Shown here: positions 1-9,623 of the stretch, piece by piece
How the letters are laid out: each line of letters opens with the position of its first letter
Numbering within the stretch: position 1 is the stretch's first letter
NCBI GenBank assembly: GCA_023614405.1
Contig: CM042685.1
Location: forward strand, 190,436,257 to 190,500,256
Direction of reading: 5' to 3'
From: Avena insularis
Lineage: Eukaryota > Streptophyta > Magnoliopsida > Poales > Poaceae
DNA: 64,000 nucleotides
The notes under the pieces: model-generated
The model's database searches: none
Told to the model about the DNA's origin: nothing
What the model saw: the letters and a program-made list of their open reading frames with translations, nothing else
Program-made: the position numbers and the translations under genes

Positions 1-19
1 TGTTGTTGTAGCTGCTGTT

Positions 20-76
20 CTGAGAACTTCTCTCCTTTCCCTAGACATCATCTAGGGTCAAGAGAGAGCTTCTCAG
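20..76. other. Symmetric 57-nt hairpin
   Basis: Two 26-nt arms (20-45 and 51-76) are separated by the 5-nt loop CATCA. Compared base by base, 21 of 26 positions pair by Watson-Crick rules and one more is G-U. The 7-bp stem next to the loop (CCCTAGA/TCTAGGG) is perfect. I do not recognise a known microRNA. It could be a small-RNA precursor, a transcription hairpin or chance. The window edge cuts off the upstream context. Confidence 0.35.
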
Positions 77-191
77 GTTCTCATTTCCTCCATATATGTT
101 TGATGCATATATTCCTTCTGTGAAGAGCAACGATCTGTGAGTTCACATACAAGTGGTGCTGAAGTTTACACTAATTCTGCTGCATATTTTT

Positions 192-289
192 AGATCACGA
201 TTAAGATGTGCTAATCATAATTAGGGGATAACCGGTCTCTAGATCACGATTAAGATGTGCTAATCATAATTAGGGGATAACCGGTCTCT
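192..289. repeat. Perfect 49-bp tandem duplication
   Basis: A 49-bp unit beginning AGATCACGATTAAG and ending ACCGGTCTCT occurs twice head to tail (192-240 and 241-289) with no mismatch. The identity implies a recent local duplication, or an assembly artefact. No open frame crosses both units. Confidence 0.93.
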
Positions 290-290
290 G

Positions 291-560
291 TTACGTAATT
301 TCCACAACAATGTGATCCTTCAAAAACAAGAACAGACGCCTGGTCACCTTGTTCTTACCGATGACTAAACGTGCTGCAATATGTTACAACACACAATTCA
401 TGCCCAGGAGTTTCACTTCATCCACCAGCACGCCATGCTTGCTCCTTAAATAACCAGCCTGCTGCCTCCAACGCACACAGTAGATAGCATGACCATCTCT
501 TAAATGATCTACCCAGACCCATATGCTTCCTTGCCCACCTCTTCTATAGCTCACACATAA
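291..560 (-). pseudogene. Possible coding remnant of unknown function
   Basis: On the minus strand one frame stays open for about 75 codons except for a single TAA at 384-386, ending at TAA 291-293. The translation looks protein-like: tryptophan-rich at first (IWVWVDHLRDGHAIYCVRW), then a basic region (GKNKVTRR) and a hydrophobic end. I do not recognise the family and see no start codon or intron signals. It could be a captured gene fragment or an exon of an old transposon. Evidence is limited to open frame and composition. Confidence 0.3.
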
Positions 561-1265
561 CCAATATGTATTTTTTTTTTAGAGCAACCAGCAGAAGCTA
601 TGCCTTTTCTATTAGAAGAAGATAATTTTCCAGTTTAAAGGGAAACTGGCCAAAAACCAATACAAACACACATGGTTCCGGTTTATGAGGGAAACCAGAT
701 AAGAAAAACCAAACACAGCCTATTTTTCCCGCACACGTGGCCACACTATCTAGCACAAGTAGGTACGGAGCACCGTCGAATGACACCAGTACGACCGCAA
801 AAGCAAGCGCTACGAGAGCCTAGTCCACGTCCCCGGAGAGGAAGTCAGAGCCAAAGGAACGGATAGGCCTCTTGAGCTTTATGGCGAGAGGCGGACCGCA
901 ACAGACACGCCAGCTGCACTCGCACGCCGATAGGACCCAAAGACATCGAGCCAATCGGTAGTACTAGAAACTATGAGAATATCTTTCCACATTCAAAAAA
1001 TGACGCCTCCAAGGAGGCCACGACGTCCAGAAGATGCCTCCGTCATCCAATCTAGCAAGCTAGATTTGGGTTTTCACCCTATAATAAGGGACGAAGGGGT
1101 TCCAGGACTCCATGAAAACACCCCCAAGAAGGAAATCGGCACCCCCGAGCACCGCCAATGTCGGCACCGACCAAGATGGGAAAAACTTTTGTCCGGAGAC
1201 CCGCGACCACAAAATCCAATGGTCAGTCTCAAGGACATCCCATGTCACTCGAAAATCCTGACCAC

Positions 1266-2786
1266 TGATGATGTGTAGCTTAGATCACTGTAGACCTTAG
1301 TTGGGAAACCCCAAGAGAAAAGTATGATGAGCACAACAACAAGTTTTCCCTCAGAAATAAACCGAGGTTATCGAACTAGTAGGAGGAAGGAAACGACTCA
1401 AAGGTGTTTCTAGCAACTTGGAAACCTGCACAACACAAACTCAAGACTTTTCCCCAACGAACAGTGAGGTTGTCAATCTCACCGATTTGCTGAAAACAAA
1501 GGATTAACTGTATGGTGTGGAAGATAATGGTGGCTTGCAGAAAGTAAACAGGAACAGTGGAAGATGTATCAATGGTAAAGATTGGACCGGGGTCCATAGT
1601 TTACTAGAGGTGTTCTCCTTATGATAAACAACATAACATGTTGGGTAAACAAATTACAGCGGGGCAATTGACATGACAGAGCAAGGCATAACAATGCAAT
1701 ACTAGACATTCATGATCCTATGAGATACGATTGGGCATTACAACAATATACATAGACCGCCATCCAACTGCATCTATGACTAGTAATCCACCTTCATGTT
1801 ATCATCCGAACCCCCTCCAGTATTAAGTTGCAAGCAACGGATAACTGATTTAAGCAAGGTGTGTAAAGTAAACAATACAATTGTTCCATGAACAAGAGAT
1901 TGTTGGTTTCTCCCTAGTAGCAACAGCACATCTACAACCTTAGAGATTTCTATCACTTCCCCAGATTCAATAGAGGCATGAACCCACTATCAAGCATAAA
2001 TACTCCCTCTTGGAGTCACTAGCATCTACTTGGCCAAGATAGCTACTAGAAACGGAGAGCATGCAAGATCTCAAACAACATAGACATGATAGAATAAATA
2101 AGATAGAATCATTAACCAATCTGACATAGTAATCTCAATATCCATCGGATCCCTGCAAACACAACATGCATGATTACAAATAGATGATCTTGATCAGGAA
2201 CGGAGCTCACAAGATCTAAACATGGTAGCACAAAGGAGGAGAAACAACCATCTAGCTACTACATGGACCCGTAGTCCAAGGTGGAACTACTCACGCATCA
2301 TACTGGAGGCTGGCATGGTGATGAAGAAGGCCTTCGGGATGATCTCTCCCCTCCGGCAGGGTGCCGGGAAGAGCTTCAGATCCCCCCGATCTAGGTACGA
2401 TGGTGGCGGCTATTTACTGTTTCGTGGAAGATTGATCGGGTACTTAGGGTTTAGGTATCAGGGGCTTCTTTTAGGCAAAGAGGGAGGCCGAGGGGGTGCC
2501 CGAGGCGGGTGCACCCCCCCAGGCGTGGGCCAGGCCTGGGCGTGCGGCCAGGGGGTGTGGCCCCCTCAAGGTCCTCCTCCGTCTCGTCTTCTGGATCCGT
2601 GTTCCCCTCGGTGAAATATTGACTTTGGCTTTTGTCTTGTCCAATTCTGAGAATATTCATTTTTTGACTTTTCTGGAACCAAAAACAATAGAAAACAGGC
2701 AACTGGCACTGTGGCATCTTGTTAATAGGTTAGTCCCATAAAACATATAAAACATCAAAAATTATAGATACGTTTACGACGTATCA
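1266..2786 (-). repeat. Element 1 3' LTR
   Basis: A 1521-bp LTR read on the minus strand, matching 60232-62710 apart from the hAT-like insertion there. It starts (minus strand) TGATACGTCGTAAACG and ends CACATCATCA. The ORFs inside, such as the 130-codon one at 2222, are not conserved genes. Just outside, at 2787-2800, the minus-strand AAGCTCAGGGATGCT precedes the LTR where the polypurine tract is expected. Confidence 0.9.
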
Positions 2787-3421
2787 AGCATCCCTGAGCT
2801 TAACTCCTGCTCGTCCTCGAGTAGGTAAGTTATAAAAATAATAATTTTTGAGGTGACATGCACCATCAAAATCAATATCAAACCATTTGCAAGCATTGAA
2901 AGCTGGGATCAAAGTACTCTAAACATGATCATGAAATATGAAGTCCTAACAATAAGACAATGTAACTAAGCATGCAACATGAAAGGATACAAACAAAGAT
3001 CATGAATAACAATGCATTGAAAGACGTTTGTTTATTTCACATATAGAAAACATAGCATAGTGGCATTCAGCTTGTCCCTCATGGAGTAGCAATAAATGCA
3101 TAGGAGACCTTCAAAGTTCATAAGGGTGTCTAGATACAAATAGTTCAAGAACAAGCAATATCAACAATATGAATCAATCAATAAGTTTTGGGACAATGCA
3201 CATAGAACTAAGAATGGCAACTATTATCTCTTAGTTCGTGCCTAAGGATAGAATATGGTGACTCAATATAATAGTGGAAGAAAGGCCCTTCATAAAGGGA
3301 AGCAGGGATTTCAAGTCTCATAAAGAGCTTCCAAAAATTATGGTACTTGTTAGCTTTTAGCTCTCATTGCCCTTATCATAAGCATCTTGAAGTGATTAAG
3401 GTTAAAGTGAACAAACTATGG
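2787..3421 (-). other. Element 1 internal region, 3' non-coding part
   Basis: AT-rich sequence between the 3' LTR of element 1 and the insertion point of element 2. No coding signal is visible. The last five bases, TATGG (3417-3421), are the target-site duplication of element 2, repeated at 56782-56786, which shows that this segment was once contiguous with 56787 onward. Confidence 0.8.
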
Positions 3422-3910
3422 TGATGTGGTTAAACCCCACGGGTATACAACATTGGCATACCTAGTCCAGCCCAAGGAAGGCCCACGGCAAGATACGCGG
3501 CCTATGGAGATATCGGGTGGCCCAAGCCCATGACGCCTTTGGATCCTTGGAGAACAAGACTAGAGTAGATAGATTTTCAAAGGGGACAAACCCTAATATG
3601 TAACCGACTCAACCTACGCACGGGACCTGCCTATCTATATAAAGGCTAGGAGGGCACAGCGAGGAGGGCCTCAAATCACCCCATACACACCTCACGCCAG
3701 GTCGCATCGGCGCACCCCTGTAACCTTCGGTTCCGCCGTAATCAAGAGCAGACAAGCAGGAGTAGGGTTTTCCCTCCAGGGGCCTGAACCTGGGTAAACC
3801 TCGTGACCTTGTGTTGCTTGTCTGTTAACCGTCCCGTGATCTCCAGCATCCCCATCTTCTCCAAAACCCAAGTCCATAACAATGGGCATTGACGAGATCA
3901 AACCTCATCA
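3422..3910 (+). repeat. Element 2 5' LTR
   Basis: A 489-bp LTR starting TGATGTGGTTAAACCCCAC and ending CCTCATCA, closely matching 56299-56781. A TATA box lies at 3636-3643. Confidence 0.9.
3636..3643 (+). promoter_or_regulatory. TATA box of element 2 5' LTR
   Basis: TATATAAA within CTATCTATATAAAGGCTAGG, conserved in the 3' LTR at 56507-56514. Its position in the middle of the LTR fits the U3/R boundary promoter of an LTR retrotransposon. Confidence 0.65.
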
Positions 3911-5737
3911 ATTGGAGCCGTCTATGGGAACAGGGGACGCTGATTGTGCGATCGTGATGGTCCCATCTGGAGCGATATACAACTCGTCAGCGACGGAGAA
4001 CCACCTCCTCTTCGGCACCTTTGACTTCACCGCCCACTCACCAGCCACCCTGAGGGATTTCGAGTTCGTTGGCGACAGACTCGAGATGTTGTTCGGGAGC
4101 TTCTGTTTACAGGTGGGGCAGACCGGCACCCTCCGCCTCCCAGAGCGGGTGCCACCACCGTCCATCGGGCCTGCTTCATGGGTCCCACCCATCGGCATGT
4201 TACACACATCAACGCTGACAGGTGAGTCATATGACAGCAGCAGCTGCAACTCAGATCTGTGCAGCCCTCCCTCAGACGAAGGAACCTACGGTTCCGGATC
4301 CGAAAGTTGTGGCATCAGCGATCCAACTCGCGGATGCTACCTATGTGCCGCGGTCATCCAGAGCGAAGTAGAAGCGCAGCTAGGTTCGAGTGCACCTCTC
4401 AACCCGCAGGCTGAGAACGGAGGAAACGGGGGAGCTCCGTCGCTCAGGCCCAATGAAGGCAACGCCAACGCCTACCAGAAGATCAACCTCAGCGAGGAAG
4501 GATGGCGCCAAGCACACGAGGCCGTGGCAGGCAACGTCATCCTACATGTGAATGCTTCACGGGATCTTCTGATGGCCTACCACCTCCTCCTCATCGGCGA
4601 GCATAACCAGTAGGTAAAACTACAGGAGGAGCTCGACAAACGCAAGAAGGCGGCTTCGGAGTCTAGCACGCGGCGAGCTGCGCTCTCCGTTGCTGGTGGC
4701 TCCATCTCGCACAGCAACAACGCCAACAAGCATCGCTCCCGCACGGAGCACATGGAACCCGCTCCATGTCGCGACGTCACCAGGGCCCTCAACACATCCT
4801 TCATGATGATGGATGTGAATGACAACGTCATGCCAAAAACACCGTAGGCTGCGATCATGGCGGCCACTACATACCTCGCATCCCATCCACCTCCGGTGGG
4901 TGACTCAAAGAGCTCCATGCACAAGTCCGCACTGGCTGGTCTCGGACTCGTCCGAGCTATACTCCATGAAGAGGCTCCTGTGGAGCCGAAGAAAAAAGTT
5001 GCGATCAAATTCGCCCGCAGCCCTACAACCTCATTCGACGAAGACGAGGACGATCTACCTCGACGTCGGAAGAGTCCGCGGTGCCGCAACAGCGACTACG
5101 ACGCCCAAAACGATCTCACCCAGTGCAAGATCAACAAGGCACGCGCTAAACGCACATGTTCAACCGATGAGGATGACGATGGAGAGTTGTGTGGAGCCAG
5201 ATGCTTCAGCAGATCCATTTGGTGAACGCGGATGCCGAAAAATTTCAAGGTCCCTTCAGACACTCCGAAGTTTGACGGCACGTAGGACCCAAAGGCCTGG
5301 CTCAGCGACCATCTCTCATCCGTCAAGCTGCATGGTGGTAACAGGAACACTGCCCTACAATGCCTTAAGCTGCAGCTGACAGGCGCAGCCCAGATCTGGC
5401 TTAGCAGCCTATCTTCCGGCTCCATCCGAAGCTAGGAAGAGCTGGCATACAGTTTCATCCAAAACTTCAAGGGCACAAGCAAGAGGCCAGCCTTGATCGA
5501 CGAACTGCGGGCCTGTACCCAACGTACTGGCAAATCCATTCGCTCGTACATCCTATGCTGGTCCCACATCAAGAACTCCGCTGCGCACATCTCCGAGGAA
5601 AGGACAATCGATTCCTTCAAGGATGGTGTCAAGCGCCCAGACCTCAAGGAAGAACTTGGGCGCGTCAAGCCCAAAACGCTCGACCACCTCATGGACATCG
5701 CCAACCGATGGGCAGATGGCGAAGATTCCCTCCACTG
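3882..5737 (+). pseudogene. gag: Tat-type gag, broken
   Basis: Gag makes the structural protein of the cytoplasmic virus-like particle. The first open piece (3882-4613) starts inside the LTR end, so the true start is uncertain. Further pieces (about 4614-4845, 4857-5225 and 5493-5738) follow in shifted frames or after stops. An acidic and basic low-complexity stretch lies at about 5035-5090. The conserved Retrotrans_gag core is at about 5240-5720, with motifs such as PKFDGT, DPKAWL, GAAQIWLSSL and RTGKSIRSYI. Tat gags are long, which fits the roughly 1.8 kb here. Several in-frame stops, for example after the DGT and SIRS motifs, make it non-functional. Downstream at about 5965-6035 a C...H...C cluster (KASHMLKDCREF) may be a remnant of the nucleic-acid-binding tail. 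Confidence 0.72.
3912..3930 (+). other. Element 2 primer-binding site (degenerate)
   Basis: TTGGAGCCGTCTATGGGA directly follows the LTR end. It resembles the TGGCGCCGTC-type site common in grass Tat elements with a few changes; the exact tRNA is not assigned. Confidence 0.6.
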
Positions 5738-6218
5738 AACGCATTCGGATGACGAGGATGACGCCGCAGCAAGCGAAGATCGCGCGTCTACGACGATCGC
5801 GACGGAGTCGACATGGTTGTGGCTGGCTACGCCGACCGACGCAACGATGGCAACCACAGCAGCGGATACCGCGGAGGCAACTTCCGCGACGGAGGGTGAC
5901 CCACGCAAACATGGTAGCGTCGCATCCGTGATGATGATCCCTCGGCATACAACAAATTGTTTGGTCCAAATGCGACAAACAGGATGGCAAGAAGAAGGCC
6001 AGCCACATGCTAAAGGACTGTCGCGAGTTCCAGAAGCTCAGCGAGGGTCTTACCCAAATGCGACGCCAGATCATGAACCCTGGATTTGGGCCCGCACCTG
6101 CACCAGGTGACATCACCACGGATCTCCTCCACCACCACCCGTCGGACCATCGAGTCCAGCGGTCGCACCTGCACCAAACAACGGTGCAGGAGGATATCCA
6201 CTGCCAAAAGGGTCCCTG

Positions 6219-6989
6219 ATGATCCAAAAGGGATGCCCTACCAACAGGGTGCAAAAGAAGATCACCCGACAGGTTAGCCTGGCCATGACCGCTGCACCTG
6301 CCATCCCTGAGTACCTCAGTAGCTCGAAGTCCTGCATCACTTTCGACTGTTCAAACCACCCACGCCAGATCCCTCGCCCAGGTCATGCTGCCCTAGTGCT
6401 CGAGGCGCAGATCGGAGGATTCGAGATGAGCTGTGTCTTCATGGATGGCGGCAGCGGCATCAAGCTGATGTTTGTCAGCACCCTCACAACGATGCGGATC
6501 CTACTGTGCAACCTGGAACAATCAGATACAACGTTCCACGGCATAGTCCTAGGCAAGGGCATATACCCTCTAGGAAAGATATGTCTCGAAATCATCTTCG
6601 GCCAACCAGAAAACATCAGGCGCGAGCGACTGGAGTTCAAAGTAGAGGACTGGCCATCACAGTATCACGCCATCCTCGGGCGCGTGGCATTCGCAAGATT
6701 TCTGGTAGTACCGCACTACGCGTACCTGCTACTGAAGATGCCAAGACCCAGGGGCGTCATCACCATCCAAGGCAGCTTCACCCGATCTGACCACTGCGAT
6801 AGAGACTTCAATAGAATCTCCCAGTTGTTTGGTATGCAGGAGGAGCTCACGAGGCTCCGAGAAGTTATAGACAACGGGGAACCCCCAGTCTCCAGGAAAA
6901 ATGCACCTGATATGTCGTTCGACTCCACAGTCCACCCGACGGACGCCTCCAAGACGGCGCTGATCGCCAATGACCTCAGTCCCGCATAG
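6219..6989 (+). pseudogene. pro: Tat-type aspartic protease region
   Basis: A 256-codon open frame between gag and RT. Retrotransposon proteases cut the Gag-Pol polyprotein with an aspartate dimer; the likely active-site loop is FMDGGSGIKLM, matching the DGGS signature usual in Tat elements. The later motifs YHAILGRVAFARF and PHYAYLLLKMP are family-typical. This frame is itself open, but it is cut off from RT by a stop (TAG at about 6987) and from gag by frame changes, so no functional polyprotein can be made. Confidence 0.72.
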
Positions 6990-7012
6990 GAAAGCGCTAG
7001 TAGAATTCCTCC

Positions 7013-8362
7013 ATGAGCGCTGGGAAATTTTCGCCTGGTGTCCTGCGGACATGCCAGGAGTTCCCAGGGAATTCGCCGAGCATGCACTCAATCTGTTCCC
7101 TGATGCAAAGCCAGTCAAGCAGTCGATCCGACAACTATTCTAACCAAGAGCTGAAGCCATTGGAATCGAAGTCAACAGACTGCTTAATGCCAACTTCATC
7201 CGAGAAATTAAAGAGAGCGAGTGGCTGGCTAACACCGTGCTGGTCTCCAAAAAGGACACGGACATCCTGCGGATGTGCATGGACTTCACATCGCTAAACA
7301 AGCACTGTCCCAAGGACCACTTCCCTCTATCACGGATTAATCAGATCATCGATTCGACTGCAGGATGCGAGAAACTCTCATTCCCTGATGCTTACTTAGG
7401 CTACAACCAGATTCGGCTGAAGGTTGAAGATCAGGATAAAACAACGTTCATCATGCCGTTCGGAGTGTTCTGCTACAACACCATGCCCTTCGGGCTAAAG
7501 AACGCAGGTGCCACGTACCAGAGGTGCATGCAGGCGTGCCTGAAAAACCAGATCGGTCGCAACATCCAAGTCTATGTCGACGATATAGTAATCAAGACCA
7601 GGGAGGCCAAGACGCTGATCGACGATCTCCGCGAGATGTTTGATAACCTTGATCACTATAAATCAAGCTGAACCCAGAAAAGTGCGCCTTCGACGTCCCA
7701 TCTGGCCAACTACTCGGTTACTTCATCTCCCAATGGGGGATCAAGGCGAACCCAAGAAAATTAGGGCCATACTGGCCATGGATAATCCGAAGAACCTCAA
7801 AGGTGTCCAACAGCTAGCTGGGCGGATCGCAGCGCTGAGCAGATTCATCAGCCGCATGGGCGAGAAGGCCCTGCCTTTTTACCAACTGCTGCGCAAGGCG
7901 GACAATTTCGAGTGGACACCCGAAGCAGACGACGCATTCGAAGACCTCAAGCGGCTGCTCTCCACCTCGCTTTTCCTGGTCACACCAAAGGAGCGAGAGC
8001 CTCTGATGCTATACATCGCAGCCACGCACCAGGTGGTAAGCACCATACTCGTAGTCGAACGACCCGAAGATGGCAAGACCCATGGGGTCCAACGCCCAAT
8101 CTACTACCTCAGCGAGGTACTGACTCCAACAAAGCAGAGGTACCCTCACTACCAGAAGATCGCCTACGGCGTATTCATGACGGCTCGTCGGTTGAGCCAT
8201 TACTTCCAGGAGCACCAGATAATGGTCGTCAATGAGGCGCCACTGTTCAACATCCTGGACAACCCCGAAGCCATGGGACGCGTAGCCCTGTGGGGCATCG
8301 AGCTGTCTCCTCTAGACATAGTCTACGAGCGGCGCAAGGCCATCAAATTGTGTCCTACCTGA
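7013..8362 (+). pseudogene. RT-RH: Tat-type reverse transcriptase and RNase H
   Basis: RT copies the element RNA into DNA and RNase H removes the RNA strand. The fragment at 7237-7671 has the fingers/palm motifs CMDFTSLNKHCPKDHFPL and FPDAYLGYNQI (first catalytic Asp) and the catalytic YVDD at residues 113-116 of that fragment. A frameshift near 7670 leads into the 7640-8362 frame with thumb/connection motifs (LAGRIAALSRFISR) and the classical RNase H part (PIYYLSEVLT...KIAYGVFMTARRL). The RNase H first Asp is apparently replaced (LMLYIAATHQ), as often seen where a second RNase H has taken over; this reading is inference. Confidence 0.78.
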
Positions 8363-8430
8363 CTTCCTTGTCCATTGGATGGAACTCCAGGACACTCCGG
8401 ACATGACGCAATCATGGACAATGCACTTCG

Positions 8431-8780
8431 ATGTCTCCAAGCGTGAGGCTGGAGCAGGAGCTGGCGTCAATACTGACGTCCCGTCAGGGCGACAAGATGA
8501 AATACGTCCTTAGGATGAAATTTCGCGCCTCCAACAACGAGGCCCTCATCCATGGAATGCAGATGGCCAAGATCTCTCGTGCAACGCGCCTAGTCATCTA
8601 CGGTGACTCGAACCTTATCGTCTAGCAGACGATGAACGAGTGCGACGCCCATAGTGCCAACATGATCGCATACCGCGAGCTCTATAACTCACTCGAAGGA
8701 GACTTTGACGGATGCGAGCTTCGGCATGTCGGAAGAGAAAGCAACAAGGAAGCCGATAGACTCGCTAACATCAGCTGCAC
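8431..8780 (+). pseudogene. aRH: Additional plant-type RNase H of element 2
   Basis: After the degenerate classical RNase H comes a second RNase H-like domain with ASNNEALIHGMQMA (Glu), VIYGDSNLIV (Asp) and SNKEADRLANI (final Asp). This extra domain, similar to cellular RNases H, is a known hallmark of the Tat lineage. A TAG at about 8624 splits it right after the GDSNLIV motif, and the following frame (from 8632) continues into integrase. Confidence 0.72.
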
Positions 8781-9623
8781 CTGCGCACAAGTGCTACCCG
8801 GTGTGTTCCTCGAACAAATTAGTGTACCCTCCATCAAAAGGAAATTCCACAAGGGATCACCCGAAGAAGCAGAGAACTCGGGGGCTGCGCCGCCCGACGG
8901 ACAGGAAGGACCCGAAAAGCTCGACACCAAGGCCGAACTTGTCAGCCTGATGAAGGTCATGGCGATCGAGGAGACATGGACGCAGCCATACCTTCGGTAC
9001 TTGATAAACAAGCAACTGCCTGATGACCCGATAGATGCCCGACGCATATCTCGCCGGTCTAAAGCCTTCACCATCCACAATGGCGAGTTGTACAAGCGCA
9101 GTATTTTAGGTGTGCTCCACAGGTGCGTCACCATCGTTGACGACAAAACCATCCTCCAAGACATCCACGAGGGCATCTGCGGCCATCATGCAGGCAGCCG
9201 CGCCCTAGTAGCCAAAGCTCTACGAGCTGTATTCTACTGGCCAACGGCCATGAACGATGCTAAGGACATCGCCCGAAGGTGTAACGCCTGTCAGAGGTAC
9301 GCGGACAAGATGCACACACCATGATCGGAGCTAAGGCCCATACCACTGGCCTGGCCCTTCACCCAATGGGGCCTCGACATGATCGGCAAACTGCCCAAAT
9401 CTTCGAAAGGAGGCCACGTCTACCTCCTGGTCGCAGTCGACAAGTTCACCAAGTGGATCGAGGCCATGCCTGTTAGGGCCCAAACGGAAAAACTGCCGTC
9501 AAGTTCTTTGAGTCCATAGTCTACCGGTTCGGTGTGCCACACAACATCATCACGGACAACGGCTCGAACTTCATCTCAAAAGAATTCCAGGACTTCTGCG
9601 AGGGCCTTGGCATCAACATATCG
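8781..9623 (+). pseudogene. int: Integrase of element 2, truncated before the catalytic Glu
   Basis: Integrase inserts the cDNA into the genome. The zinc-binding H-H-C-C part is visible (DIHEGICGHHAGS...RRCNACQRYA), then WGLDMIGKLP with the first catalytic Asp, KFTKWIEAMPV, and ITDNGSNFISKEFQDF with the second Asp. A stop lies after the zinc domain (9322-9324) and a frameshift at about 9480-9500. The sequence breaks off at GLGINIS and changes abruptly into element 3, so the catalytic Glu and the C-terminal domain are missing. They do not resume at 42457, so this part was deleted, not merely split. Confidence 0.8.

Larger units (their letters stand above)
1..1260. other. Left part of the pre-insertion locus
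   Basis: This is the sequence left of the nested stack. Rejoined at the ACCAC duplication, it continues directly into 62716 onward. It holds a small hairpin, a perfect 49-bp tandem duplication and a possible minus-strand coding remnant, listed separately. From about 990 to 1260 it becomes rich in short C/G motifs resembling the right flank. The style recalls non-coding parts of grass CACTA-type DNA transposons, but no CACTA terminus is visible, so this is only a guess. The short ORFs here have no recognisable domains and I do not call them genes. Confidence 0.4.
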
